Part shown: positions 10,733 through 20,576 of the stretch, piece after piece | Layout of the letters: every line of letters begins with the position of its first letter | How positions within the stretch are numbered: the first letter of the stretch is position 1 | Assembly (NCBI GenBank): GCA_963776205.1 | Contig: CAVZLR010000001.1 | Coordinates: 186,001 to 250,000, forward strand | Source of the DNA: UBA4459 sp963776205 | Lineage (GTDB): Bacteria; Bacteroidota; Bacteroidia; Bacteroidales; F082 | DNA length: 64,000 nucleotides | Reading direction: 5' to 3' | Position numbers and translations under genes: made by a program | The notes under the pieces: generated by a model | What the model was told of the DNA's origin: nothing | The model's input: the letters and a program-made list of their open reading frames with translations, nothing else | Databases searched by the model: none

Positions 10733-10831
10733 ACTGCAAAAATATTGATAAAAAAAGATCATCGACACAATGAAACATTGAAATGATTTTTTTGATGAAT
10801 AATTGTACATTTGTTAGCATTGAAATATCAG

Positions 10832-12031
10832 GTGATAAGAAAAGATCAAATAATAAGACAGGTTAGTAAAGATGTTGATTTTCTAATTGATATCAGGAGG
10901 CATTTGCATGCAAATCCAGAACTCAGTGAACATGAAAATAAAACGGCCATATATATTTCATGATTTACTGAAAGAATGGAAGTATTCCCCATCGAACCAG
11001 GAATTGGTGGTTATGGCATTACCGGGCTTATCGAGGGTAAAAACCCTTCAAAAAAAGTGATCGCCTTGCGGGCAGACATGGATGCGTTACCTATTTCTGA
11101 GGAAAACGAATTCCCTTACAAATCAATAAATAAAGGTGTTATGCATGCCTGTGGGCATGATGTCCATATGACATGCCTGTTAGGTGCAGTAAAGATATTA
11201 CACGAACTTAGGAATGATTTTGAGGGCACGGTCAAATTTATTTTCCAGCCTGCCGAAGAACTGGTTCCGGGTGGGGCCTTGCGTATGATCAATGAAGGTA
11301 TTCTTGAAAATCCCGCACCCGAAGCTATCTGTGCGCAACATGTATTTCCTGACCTGGAAGTTGGGCAACTTGGATTCAGAAGCGGTTTGTATATGGCTTC
11401 TTCTGATGAAGTAAACCTTTATATCAGGGGCAAAGGAGGACATGCAGCCATCCCCGACACATATGATAATACGATTTTGGCAGCAGCACAAATCCTGGTG
11501 GATCTAAATAAGGTGATCACTGAAAATAAATCTGAAAAAATACCGACTGTGCTGGCTTTTGGCCGACTTATTGGAGACGGTGCCTGTAACTTGATTCCTT
11601 CGGAAGTAAAGATTAATGGTACTTTCAGAACATTCGATGAAGCATGGCGGAAGAAAGCCCATGCACTTATCATTCAAACAGCACAGCAGACAGCAGCTTC
11701 TTTTGGAACAAATTGCGAGGTTGTTATTGACAAAGGTTATCCATTTCTTGTGAATGATGAAAAAGTCACCAGGATCGCAAAAGAAGCTGCTATTGAATTT
11801 CTTGGAATAGAAAATGTGAAAAACCTGGAAATTAGAATGACGGTGGAGGATTTTGCCCGGTACACCCAGATTATTCCCGGATGTTTCTATCGCCTGGGGA
11901 CAGCTAATCATGCAAAAGGAATTAGTTCAAACCTGCATACATCTACCTTCAATGTGGACGAAAAAAGCATAGAAATTGGCACTGGATTTATGATCTGGAA
12001 TGCGCTTGCTCAACTTAAAACCCAAAATTAA
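10832..12031 (+). CDS. M20 family amidohydrolase/aminoacylase; two compensating indels near the N-terminus
   Basis: Zinc-dependent peptidase M20D-type hydrolase that would cleave N-acyl amino acids or hippurate-like substrates. Visible motifs: IRRHLHANPELSEHE near the N-terminus, ALRADMDALPI, HACGHDVHMT with metal ligands, QPAEE with the catalytic Glu, GKGGHAAIPD at the lid domain, and NLHTSTFNVDE near the end. In the main frame a TGA occurs at 10961-10963, but the next 20 bases read DLLKEWK in the neighbouring frame, then the main frame resumes at about 10983. One inserted and one lost base within 22 bases explain this. The start is uncertain: GTG at 10832 (VIRKDQII) gives 399 aa; TTG at 10820 or 10811 are alternatives. 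The mtnA-like gene follows after one base. Confidence 0.8.
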
Positions 12032-12032
12032 A

Positions 12033-13080
12033 ATGATCGTTGGCGACAAATCTTATCAAACCGTTTGGATGGAAGGCACATCAGTTTTTATGATCCAGCA
12101 AAATCTGCTGCCATTCAAATTTGAAATTTATGAATGCCCCACTTATTGGGACACTTGTATGGCCATAACTGATATGATTGTTCGGGGTGCCGGTGCAATT
12201 GGTGCTGCAGCGGGTTACGCTATGGCACAGGCATTTCTGCTATCAAATAAAAAAACAAAAGCCCTTACAATCCGTGAAGCCCGACAAGATATTGAACATA
12301 CGCGTCCTACGGCAAAGAATTTGTTCTATGCGGTTGACAGGGTTTATAAAGCTGGTTTAATTTCACCAGAAAATGCGAAGATTGAAGCCCAGAAAATCGC
12401 TCTGGAAGATGCACAAAACTCAAAAAAAATAGGAGAATTAGGAGCAGAGTTATTTGGACGGAGTGTGAATATCCTCACCCACTGCAATGCCGGTTGGCTG
12501 GCATTTGTTGATTATGGTACTGCTCTCGCTCCGGTTTACCTTGCTAAGAGGCAAGGGAAAGGATGTATTTGTTTATGTTGATGAAACACGCCCAAGAAAC
12601 CAGGGTGCCAAACTCACAGCCTGGGAATTGCACAACGATGACATCCCCCATGTGATCATCCCGGATAATGCCGCAGCCGCTTTAATGGCCCGGAAAAAAA
12701 TAGATTTTGTAATTGTTGGTGCTGACAGGATTGCAGCCAATGGTGATGTGGCCAATAAAATCGGAACACTTGAAAAAGCCATTATCGCCAAAGAGTATGG
12801 TGTGCCATTTTATGTAGCGGCTCCGACTTCAACCTTTGATATTGAATGCAAAACCGGCAAAGATATTCCTATTGAGGAACGAGATCCGGATGAAGTGCTT
12901 TACCAAACTGGAGTTGATAGCAATGGCAACCTCATTAAAATAAGGGTAAGTTCACCAGGTTCAAAAGCCTTGAATCCTGCATTTGATGTTACACCTGCAA
13001 AATATATAGAAGGAATCATCACCGAAAAAGGAATTATCAAGGCACACAATATGTCAATTAAAAAAATATTGGAAACTTAG
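12033..13080 (+). CDS. mtnA: Methylthioribose-1-phosphate isomerase-like protein; one frameshift
   Basis: Expected to convert 5-methylthioribose-1-phosphate to the ribulose form in methionine salvage. Family marks: MEGTSV, DMIVRGAGAIGAAAGYA, RPTAKNLFYAVDRV, ILTHCNAGWLA with the catalytic Cys, DETRPRNQGAKLTAWEL, VGADRIAANGDVANKIGT with the catalytic Asp, AAPTSTFD and NPAFDVTPA. The frame is broken near 12560-12575: VYLAKRQGK should pass to DVFVYVDETRP, which needs removal of one base (GGAT to GAT in the AAAGGAT run). Repaired length is about 348 aa, typical. The ATG at 12033 starts one base after the M20 stop, so the two are translationally close. No other methionine-salvage gene is nearby; ribose-1,5-bisphosphate isomerase activity is an alternative. 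Confidence 0.88.
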
Positions 13081-13089
13081 ATTTAGCTA

Positions 13090-13666
13090 ATGAATGATAA
13101 ATTGAGATGTACCTGGCCTGCCGGAAAACCTAATGATGAAGCATATCACGATGAAGAATGGGGCGTTCCGGTTCACGATGACAGGAAACTATTTGAGTTT
13201 TTGGTTTTGGATGCATTCCAAGCAGGATTAAGCTGGTCAACCATTCTGAATAAACGTGAAAATTTCCGCAAAGCATTTGATAATTTTAACGCTGATATTA
13301 TAGCCCTTTATGATGAACGGAAAATTGAAGAATTATTAGGGGACAAAGGTATATCCGCAATCAACTTAAAGATTCGTTCAACCATATACCAATGCACAGC
13401 ATTTTCTTGCAGTACAGAAAGAATTTGGCAGTTTCGACACATACATCTGGCAATTTACCGGTGGGAAAACACTGATTAATCATTGGGATAGTACAGAACA
13501 GATTCCTGCAAGCACCAGCGAATCAGACGCCATGAGCAAAGACATGAAAAAGAGAGGATTTAAATTTGTCGGGACAACAATTTGTTATGCTTTTATGCAG
13601 GCAGCAGGAATGGTGAACGATCACCTCACCTCTTGCTATCGTTATGATGAAATCAATCAGGTTTAA
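13090..13666 (+). CDS. tag: DNA-3-methyladenine glycosylase I (Tag); several indels
   Basis: Base-excision repair glycosylase that removes 3-methyladenine from DNA. The N-terminal half is clean: RCTWPAGKPNDEAYHDEEWGVPVHDDRKLFEFLVLDAFQAGLSWSTILNKR with the typical Tag signature. From about 13340 the frame changes: GIIRNQLKIRSTIY requires a lost base and an extra base, and a second extra base near 13390 is needed to reach NAQHFLAVQKEFGSFDTYIW. The rest (GGKTLINHWD, SDAMSKDMKKRGFKFVGTTICYAFMQA.GMVNDH) runs in the +1 frame to the TAA at 13664-13666. Repaired length about 191 aa, normal for Tag (about 187). As written, translation would stop at 13479. Confidence 0.85.
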
Positions 13667-13729
13667 ACTGATTTGATTCGAAGTATTTTTTTAATTTTAG
13701 CCTTCTTATTTTAAACCAAAATATAATTA

Positions 13730-16700
13730 ATGATGAAAAATATGCCAACCGTCAGGGCAATCCTTGTACTGACTTTGATATTGTTATTTACCCAAGCAGA
13801 AGCCAAAAAGAAAAAAGTTGAAACGGAATCCGACAGTCTTAAATCAAGTACTTTCAGTAATTTAAAATGGAGAAGTATCGGCCCTGCTTTTGCATCAGGA
13901 AGAATTGCTGATTTTGCTGTAAATTCTGATAATCCGAGCACCTATTACGTTGGCGTAGCTTCGGGTCATATCTGGAAAACCACCAACAACGGCACTACTT
14001 TTACACCTATTTTTGATAATTATGGTGCTTATGCCATTGGTGCGCTGGCCATCGATCCTAACAACCCAAACGTCGTATGGGCAGGCACCGGCGAAAACAA
14101 CCATCAACGGGCCCTCGGCTATGGGAATGGTGTTTATAAAACTATAGATGGCGGTAAGAAATGGGAAAATATGGGATTGGAAGAATCCCGGCAAATCGGT
14201 GGCATTTTGACCGATCCACGTAACTCAGATGTGGTTTTCGTAGCTGCAGAAGGCTCAGCATGGGGCCCCGGTGGTGAACGCGGCTTGTATAAAACCACCG
14301 ATGGAGGAAAAAGCTGGGAGAAAGTCCTTGAAATTAGTGAGCATACAGGTGTTGCCAATATTTGTTTTGAACCAGGCAATCCAGATGTTATCTACGCAGG
14401 AGCCGAACAACGGCGCAGAAGGCAATTTTCAAAAATCGGTGGGGGTCCCGAGTCGGCATTTTATAAGTCAGCAGATGGCGGTAAAACCTGGGATAAACTT
14501 ACAAATGGTATTCCCGGTGTTGACAAAGGAGGAATGGCCATAACCGTTTCTCCGGTGAATCCTAATATCGTGTATGTGATGTTTGAAGCCTCCAACGATA
14601 AAGGTGGCTTTTACCGTTCTAACAATAAGGGTGCATCATTTAGCAAGATGAACGATTATAACACCAGCGGACAATATTACAGTGAACTTTTCTGTGACCC
14701 AAAAGATGCCGACAAAGTATATTCCATCGGCACTTACACAAAATATACTACTGATGGTGGAAAAACATGGAACAATGTCAGTAATAACAAACGCCATGTA
14801 GATGACCATGCCATGTGGATTGACCCCAAAGACACTGATCATTTTATGATAGGCGGTGATGGCGGTATTTATGAAACCTTTGATGGCGGATCAAGCTTTT
14901 TGTTTAAAACTAACCTGCCCGTTACTCAATATTACAGAGTAAATGTTGATAACACCGAACCTTTTTACTGGGTGTATGGCGGAACCCAGGACAATAACAG
15001 TATGGGTGGTCCGTCGCGTAATCTGAAATCTGGTGGCGTAACCAGCGATGAATGGGTTGTAACGCTTGGAGGAGATGGTTTTTGGCAGGCCATTGAACCT
15101 AACAATCCGGATATCGTTTATTCGGCCTACCAATATGGCAATATTTATCGCTACGATAAAAAATCGGGTGAGAAAATGAAGATCAAACCTGAACCACGGA
15201 AAGATGAATTGACTTATCGATGGAATTGGGATGCTCCTTTTATTTTAAGCCCACATTCAGGTACACGGCTCTATATGGCTGCGAACAAAGTTTTCAAATC
15301 AGACGACCGGGGGAATACCTGGGAAGTGATCAGTGAGGACCTGACCAGGAATGAAGATCGCAACCAGTTTAAGGTTATGGATAAATACTGGCCTGCCGAC
15401 GCGGTTGCCAAAGATGTATCTACTTCACAATGGGGTACCATTGTTTCGTTTGCCGAATCTACTATTACAGAAGGTTTATTGTTTGCCGGAACAGATGACG
15501 GCGTCATCCAGGTGAGTGATAATGCCGGTAAGACCTGGACCAAAACTACTACTTTTCCGGGTGTTCCGGAATATACATATGTGAGCGATATTTTCCCTTC
15601 CCGCTTTGATGAGAACGTAGTATTTGCCTCTTTCAACAACATTAAAAGTGACGATTTTAAACCTTACCTGTTAAAAAGTTCCGACAAAGGGAAAACATGG
15701 CTTCCCATTGTTTCCGATTTACCGGATGACGAAACTATTCATTCCATCATTCAGGATCCGGTTAAAGAAGAACTGTTATTTGTGGGAACAGAATTTAGTT
15801 TCTATTTTTCAACAGATGGCGGCGGACAGTGGGTCAAGTTTTCTTCAGGTTTGCCTGATATTGCCGTCAGGGATATAGCCATCCAGGAAAGAGAAAACGA
15901 CCTGGTGATAGCTACTTTCGGAAGGGGATTTTATATTTTGGATGATTATACACCACTGCGCGAAGTAACAACAGAAAGATTAGAGAACGAAGAAGCGATT
16001 CTGTTCCCGGTAAAAGATGCGCTCATGTATATCCAGCAAGGTAGCAGGTATGGAACGGGTTCGGCCATTTATGAAGCCGAAAACCCTGAATTCGGAGCTA
16101 CTTTTACCTATTATTTAAAAGATGTCCCTAAAAGTCCGAAAACAGTACGGTTGGAGAAAGAAAAGGAATTATTTAAAGAAGGACAACCCATCCCGCAGCC
16201 CACCAAAGAACTATTGGATGCTGAAGAAAAAGAGATTGATCCCTACCTGGTTTTTACCATCAAGGATAAAAATGGAAATATCGTACGACAGTTATATAAA
16301 AAAGCATCCAAAGGAATCCAGCGTACCAACTGGGATTTGAGATATAAGAATCCGTCCTATATAGAAATGAAGGATGAAAAATTTGACCCAATGAAAGATG
16401 GTGGAAGTGGTATGATGGCTTTACCCGGCTCTTATACCGTTGAAATGAGTATGGTACATAATGGTATAGAAACGGAATTGGCAGGACCTGTGACATTTGA
16501 AGCAAAGGTGTTGGAAAACACCACCCTCCCTGCTGAAAATAAGGAAGCACTTGTTGCATTTTACAGTGATGTTGCTGACTTATGGCGGGTTATGAATGAT
16601 GTTGAAAAGTACAGCAAAGATCTGGCTACAAAAACCGCATATATAAGGCAGGCATTACAGCAATCTCATGGAGCTACCATTGAAATGAAGAATGAAGCTG

Positions 16701-17008
16701 CTCAGATCAAAGAAAAATTGGACTACATTACATTCCAGTTTGATGGAACACCAGCTAAAGCCAGCTGGGAAGAAGTACCACCTGAGCAAATGCCACTTTC
16801 AAACAGATTGGGTGCAATTTTATGGGCATCCTGGCAGTCCACTTCAGCGCCAACAGCAACACAGAAAATGAATTATGAAATTTTAATGGAATCCATACCT
16901 TCTGTTATAGAACAACTGACAGAGATCAGCAACAAGCTGGATCAATTAGACGATGAATTGGATAAACTGAAGGCACCCTATACACCTGGAAGAACACCGA
17001 AATTTTAA
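13730..17008 (+). CDS. Secreted sortilin/VPS10-like BNR-repeat protein (glycosyl hydrolase-like)
   Basis: Large exported beta-propeller protein, 1092 aa. A signal peptide covers about 1-26 (ends QAEA, then KKKK). Asp-box/BNR repeats of the form S-x-D-x-G-x-T-W recur through about 85-740: KTTDGGKSWEK, KSADGGKTWDK, TTDGGKTWNN, KSDDRGNTWEV, VSDNAGKTWTK, KSSDKGKTWLP. The start of the domain, WRSIGPAFASGRIADFAV, is typical of the family often labelled VPS10 domain or glycosyl hydrolase. The C-terminal 300 residues are a separate domain with coiled-coil-like stretches (ISNKLDQLDDELDKL). No T9SS sorting domain is seen, so it is probably periplasmic or surface-attached by other means. Substrate unknown; a peptidase or glycan role cannot be told apart. 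Confidence 0.82.
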   Translation: MMKNMPTVRAILVLTLILLFTQAEAKKKKVETESDSLKSSTFSNLKWRSIGPAFASGRIADFAVNSDNPSTYYVGVASGHIWKTTNNGTTFTPIFDNYGAYAIGALAIDPNNPNVVWAGTGENNHQRALGYGNGVYKTIDGGKKWENMGLEESRQIGGILTDPRNSDVVFVAAEGSAWGPGGERGLYKTTDGGKSWEKVLEISEHTGVANICFEPGNPDVIYAGAEQRRRRQFSKIGGGPESAFYKSADGGKTWDKLTNGIPGVDKGGMAITVSPVNPNIVYVMFEASNDKGGFYRSNNKGASFSKMNDYNTSGQYYSELFCDPKDADKVYSIGTYTKYTTDGGKTWNNVSNNKRHVDDHAMWIDPKDTDHFMIGGDGGIYETFDGGSSFLFKTNLPVTQYYRVNVDNTEPFYWVYGGTQDNNSMGGPSRNLKSGGVTSDEWVVTLGGDGFWQAIEPNNPDIVYSAYQYGNIYRYDKKSGEKMKIKPEPRKDELTYRWNWDAPFILSPHSGTRLYMAANKVFKSDDRGNTWEVISEDLTRNEDRNQFKVMDKYWPADAVAKDVSTSQWGTIVSFAESTITEGLLFAGTDDGVIQVSDNAGKTWTKTTTFPGVPEYTYVSDIFPSRFDENVVFASFNNIKSDDFKPYLLKSSDKGKTWLPIVSDLPDDETIHSIIQDPVKEELLFVGTEFSFYFSTDGGGQWVKFSSGLPDIAVRDIAIQERENDLVIATFGRGFYILDDYTPLREVTTERLENEEAILFPVKDALMYIQQGSRYGTGSAIYEAENPEFGATFTYYLKDVPKSPKTVRLEKEKELFKEGQPIPQPTKELLDAEEKEIDPYLVFTIKDKNGNIVRQLYKKASKGIQRTNWDLRYKNPSYIEMKDEKFDPMKDGGSGMMALPGSYTVEMSMVHNGIETELAGPVTFEAKVLENTTLPAENKEALVAFYSDVADLWRVMNDVEKYSKDLATKTAYIRQALQQSHGATIEMKNEAAQIKEKLDYITFQFDGTPAKASWEEVPPEQMPLSNRLGAILWASWQSTSAPTATQKMNYEILMESIPSVIEQLTEISNKLDQLDDELDKLKAPYTPGRTPKF

Positions 17009-17019
17009 CAAAAATCTTC

Positions 17020-17055
17020 AATTGGAAGCGCCAATAAGGTGCTTCCAATTTTAAA
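17020..17055 (+). terminator. Rho-independent terminator after the BNR-repeat gene
   Basis: Arms AATTGGAAGCGCC and GGTGCTTCCAATT form a 13-pair stem with one G-U pair on the plus strand, loop AATAA, followed by TTT. It lies between the stop at 17008 and the next gene at 17064. Confidence 0.75.
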
Positions 17056-17063
17056 GTTCACAT

Positions 17064-17534
17064 ATGCGCCGATTTGACAAACTCATTACAGACACGCTGA
17101 TTATAGAAAAAATTCTGAATGAATCTTCCATTTGCAGGATCGGATTCTCAATTGATGGCGAAGCGCATATTGTGCCGGTCAATTTTGGCTACCGTGACAA
17201 TAAACTTTTCATTCATTCGGCAACCGGTGGCAATAAAATTGATTTTATCAAAAAGAACAATCGTGTTTGTTTTGAAATGGAGCTTGATCATGAGATTATT
17301 ACAGGTAAAGCAGCCTGCGACTGGACGACCAAATACCGTTCGATCATTGGATATGGTAACATTTCCATAATTGATGATACTTCTCAGAAAAAAGCGGGTC
17401 TTGATATCATCATGTCGAAATATGGCGGGCCGGCAAAAAATGTGTATTCTGCAAAAAGCCTTGAAAACATGGTGTTGCTAGTCATTGAAATAGATATGTT
17501 ATCAGGGAAACAATCGGGTAAATGGGAAGATTAG
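17064..17534 (+). CDS. Pyridoxamine 5'-phosphate oxidase-like flavoprotein, Nim-related
   Basis: Split-barrel FMN-binding protein of 156 aa. The opening MRRFDKLITD, the core IVPVNFGYRDNKLFIHSATGGNKIDFIKKNNRVCFEM and the segment SIIGYGNISIIDD match the family that includes nitroimidazole-resistance (Nim) proteins. Members reduce small electrophiles or bind flavin or heme; a resistance role here is not supported by sequence alone. It has its own position after a terminator and is followed by an 95-base gap to a helicase gene, so it may be monocistronic. Confidence 0.8.
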   Translation: MRRFDKLITDTLIIEKILNESSICRIGFSIDGEAHIVPVNFGYRDNKLFIHSATGGNKIDFIKKNNRVCFEMELDHEIITGKAACDWTTKYRSIIGYGNISIIDDTSQKKAGLDIIMSKYGGPAKNVYSAKSLENMVLLVIEIDMLSGKQSGKWED

Positions 17535-17629
17535 CATTTTAAGATCTATTCATAAAAGTAAAAATTAAAGATAGAATTAGTTTGTGCTGCTTATTTTGTA
17601 ATTTCGACTGATTTTTCAAAACCGAAACA

Positions 17630-18832
17630 TTGGATTTTAAAGCATTTTCATTCGACGAAAGACTAGAGGAAGGCATTGATGCAATTGGCTTTCAGAAAGC
17701 CACACCCGTTCAGGAGCAGGTAATTCCTTTAATTATGAATGGTGAAGACGTGATTGCTTCAGCGCAAACCGGAACTGGCAAAACGGCCGCATTCCTCTTA
17801 CCCATCATCAATAAAATAATAACCGGTGAACAGGACCACCACCAGGTTAAAGCCCTTATTATTGTTCCAACACGCGAACTTGCTGTGCAGATTGACCAGC
17901 AGATGGAAGGATTTTCTTACTTCACTCCTGTAAGCTCGATCGCAGTTTATGGAGGCACAGATGGTACTTCCTATGCGCAAGAGAAAAAAGCATTGTCGGA
18001 TGGTGCAGATGTCATCATCGGAACTCCGGGTCGGCTGATCTCTCATTTTAATATGGGCTATGTGAAAGTTTCCGAGTTGAAATACCTCATCCTTGACGAA
18101 GCTGACCGCATGCTGGATATGGGTTTTTATGACGATATCATGAAACTCATTTCCTATCTTCCTAAAAAAAGGCAAACCCTGATGTTTTCTGCAACTATGC
18201 CTCAAAAGATCAGGACACTGGCCAAAAGTGTGCTGCAAAATCCAAAAGAAATCAGCATTGCCATGTCAAAACCGGCTGAAAAAATCCTCCAGATTGCTTA
18301 CGTGGTGTACAGCAAACAAAAAATTCCATTGGTTTCTTACCTATTGCGAACCAAAAAACTCAGAAGCGTACTGATATTCTGTTCTACCAAATTAAGCACC
18401 AAACAGCTCAGTAGTACTTTAAAAAAGAAAGGCATCAATGTAGCCGATATACACTCCGACCTTAAACAAGAAGAAAGGGAAAACGCGCTGCGAAGTTTTA
18501 AGGCAAGAAGGATCAATGTATTGGTAGCTACTGATATTTTGTCGCGCGGCATTGATATTGAAGACATTGACCTGGTCATCAATTTTGATGTGCCTAATGA
18601 TGGGGAAGATTATATCCATCGAATTGGCCGCACAGCCCGCGCCGAAGCTGATGGCGTAGCTATAACCCTTATTGATGAGGATTCACAGGGAAAATTTCTC
18701 GAGATAGAAGAATTGCTGGGTGAAACTTTGCATAAATCTCAAGTTCCCAAAGAATTGGGCGAAACACCAGAGTACAAACCCAGGAAAAGGAAGCCTTATG
18801 TAAAACGCAGGTGGACTAAAAAGAAAAAATAA
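17630..18832 (+). CDS. DEAD-box ATP-dependent RNA helicase
   Basis: RNA helicase of 400 aa. Motifs in order: Q motif GFQKATPVQEQVIP, Walker A AQTGTGKT, Ia PTRELAVQ, GG, Ib TPGRL, II LDEADRMLD, III SAT, IV VLIFCSTK, V VATDILSRGIDI and VI HRIGRTARAE; a short basic tail (KPRKRKPYVKRRWTKKKK) follows and could bind RNA. The frame is open only from TTG at 17630, just downstream of an in-frame stop, so a TTG start (MDFKAFSFDE) is the best choice. RhlE-like by overall length. Likely role in ribosome assembly or RNA turnover. Confidence 0.93.
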   Translation: MDFKAFSFDERLEEGIDAIGFQKATPVQEQVIPLIMNGEDVIASAQTGTGKTAAFLLPIINKIITGEQDHHQVKALIIVPTRELAVQIDQQMEGFSYFTPVSSIAVYGGTDGTSYAQEKKALSDGADVIIGTPGRLISHFNMGYVKVSELKYLILDEADRMLDMGFYDDIMKLISYLPKKRQTLMFSATMPQKIRTLAKSVLQNPKEISIAMSKPAEKILQIAYVVYSKQKIPLVSYLLRTKKLRSVLIFCSTKLSTKQLSSTLKKKGINVADIHSDLKQEERENALRSFKARRINVLVATDILSRGIDIEDIDLVINFDVPNDGEDYIHRIGRTARAEADGVAITLIDEDSQGKFLEIEELLGETLHKSQVPKELGETPEYKPRKRKPYVKRRWTKKKK

Positions 18833-18927
18833 TCTTCTTTCCTAAACAGACCAGGCTTTACGACAATGAATTTTTCAATAGTAAAATATTGTTGGTATGG
18901 CTTCGTTTTTCTTGAAACAGAATATTA

Positions 18928-19670
18928 ATGATGTTTCATACAAAGTTATTTTCCACAATTATAGTCATGCTGTTTCATATTAGTGCTTTCAGCCAGGTCA
19001 CCAGAAACCTGAATACAGCAGCCAGTTGCAATTACTTGTCGGCAGAAGAAAAGCAAATGATCTATGAGATCAACCTGGTGCGCAACCAACCACAGGCTTA
19101 TATTGAAATTCTCAAACCTTATCTAAAGAAAGCGGAAGCAGAGCTTGAGATTTATGGGTCCGGGGGAAGTAAGATATTCTACTAGAAACTACATATAAAC
19201 AACAAAATGGGAAGTTGTCCATCCACAAAGTCGATACGCATTCTTATTACAGGTACGAAGAAGAGGTTGCTGCTATTAAAAGCCTCATCCAAGACCTGAG
19301 GAATATACAACCGATGTCTGTTTTACAACCTGATGAGGGCATTTATAAGGCCGCTAAAAAGCATGGCAAGGACCAGGACAGACACAATTGGAAATTGGGA
19401 CATTACGGTAGTGATCATTCGACTCCCATGGAACGAATTGTAAGGTTTGCTCCCAACATGGTTACCGGCAATGAAAATATAGCAGGCCGGTTTCCTGAAG
19501 CTTCCCCCCGTGAAATTGTTATTATGCTGCTAATTGATAGCGGTATCTTCGGCTATGGTCACCGTTACAATTTACTTAATCCTCAATGGACCCATTTAGC
19601 ATGTTACTCAGGTGGATTACACAATGGGATGTATCGTTGGTTGCAGGAATTTGGCGAAGCTCGAAAATAA
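18928..19670 (+). CDS. CAP/SCP-domain secreted protein; one frameshift
   Basis: Exported protein with a CAP (PR-1/SCP-like) domain. The first part (18928-19185) has a signal peptide (MMFHTKLFSTIIVMLFHISAFS) and the start of the CAP helix, SAEEKQMIYEINLVRNQPQAYIE. The frame then meets TAG at 19183-19185; one base is missing near 19176-19180, since the neighbouring frame reads LLETTYKQQNGKLSIHKVD and continues to 19670. CAP marks in the second part: HGKDQDRHNWKLGHYGS, NENIAGR, LIDSGIFGYGHRYNLLNPQWTH. Repaired length is about 247 aa. Bacterial CAP proteins are secreted and their activity is mostly unknown. It converges on the Omp28-like gene across a hairpin. Confidence 0.8.
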
Positions 19671-19673
19671 AAA

Positions 19674-19704
19674 AGCACCATTAGTCCATGGCGCTTTTAA
19701 ATAA
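19674..19704 (-). terminator. Hairpin terminator between the CAP gene and the Omp28-like gene
   Basis: Arms AAAAGCACCA and TGGCGCTTTT flank an 8-base loop. The mismatch becomes a G-U pair on the minus strand and a T run follows there, so it chiefly serves the Omp28-like gene ending at 19720, but could act in both directions. Confidence 0.65.
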
Positions 19705-19719
19705 AAGTTTTCTACTTGT

Positions 19720-20565
19720 TTATTCCAACACTTTGGACTCTTCCACCTGGATAATCGTTTTTGTTTCAGCATTGCAAATAAAAGCCACAACATGACAATT
19801 TTTCGGGATCCAATCCGCTTCAAAATCAACTGAAAATGTAGATTCATACTCTTTACCAACTTCCACATTATCTGTCAGATTATCACCCCATACTGCATTG
19901 GTGTATCTTAACACATGCATAAAAACATAGTCTTCGATTAATGGTGTATCACCAACGTTTGTATCATTATTTTTTTGTGACCCGATAATGCTATCCTGCG
20001 TAATGCAAAATACTATGTTATAAATTCCATCCAATTCGGTAAGAAACTCACTGGTGATATTCGACGTTAAATTATCTCCAGAAAAACTGTTTTCTATAGT
20101 TATTTTTGCTTCAGCATCTTCTTCTAATTCAGCAGCAATTGCTGTACCCCATTCACCATAATTAAAGATATAATCACCAGGTGCTTTTTCCACTCTGTCA
20201 ACTACTCCATTGGGGTTTCCAGCTGCACTAATACCAAAATACTGGTCCCAGACTTCGCCTGCATCAGTTCTGAAATCTTCAGGAAGACCAGGTGTTGGCC
20301 TGGCGAAAAATCCAGCATGCACAGCCATAACCACCAGTTTCTCGCCGTATACTTCTTTTAAATCTTCAGCTGCAACAGCGGCAGTCGGGCAATTCACACA
20401 ATCATGGCCTGTATAATCTTCGAGTAGTACACGTTTTACAACCCTTGTAGTATCAGGAGGGTCAGTTCCACCTTGATTTTCTGTAAATGGTGGATCGATT
20501 TTTTCACAGCCATAAAACAGCATGCTTACTACGGTTAGTATCAATAGAAATTTGAATATCTTCAT
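19720..20565 (-). CDS. Omp28-related lipoprotein with thioredoxin-like fold
   Basis: Predicted lipoprotein, 281 aa. The signal peptide ends in a lipobox MLFYGC with lipidation Cys at about residue 20. The mature part has RVLLEDYTGHDCVNCPTAA, where the CxxC (CVNC) lies at the position of a thioredoxin active site, then YGEKLVVMAVHAGFF; this is the Omp28-related pattern. The second half is beta-rich. It is the last gene of a three-gene run with a TlpA-like thioredoxin and a DUF6029-like barrel, all apparently cell-envelope proteins. A role in redox handling or folding of outer-membrane proteins is inferred from the CxxC and context. Confidence 0.85.
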   Translation of the reverse strand: MKIFKFLLILTVVSMLFYGCEKIDPPFTENQGGTDPPDTTRVVKRVLLEDYTGHDCVNCPTAAVAAEDLKEVYGEKLVVMAVHAGFFARPTPGLPEDFRTDAGEVWDQYFGISAAGNPNGVVDRVEKAPGDYIFNYGEWGTAIAAELEEDAEAKITIENSFSGDNLTSNITSEFLTELDGIYNIVFCITQDSIIGSQKNNDTNVGDTPLIEDYVFMHVLRYTNAVWGDNLTDNVEVGKEYESTFSVDFEADWIPKNCHVVAFICNAETKTIIQVEESKVLE

Positions 20566-20576
20566 GATTCTGCTAT

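Noticed and set aside
10733..10810. N-terminal extension of RbfA
   Set aside because: The added residues are hydrophobic and Cys-rich with no family match; the internal Met gives the normal RbfA start.
14271..14543. Plus-strand frame within the BNR-repeat gene, and similar frames in the helicase, polymerase and mutase genes
   Set aside because: All are out-of-frame or antisense shadows of intact, well-conserved genes.
17064..17534. Nitroimidazole resistance gene
   Set aside because: Family resemblance to Nim is clear but broad; many members have no resistance role.
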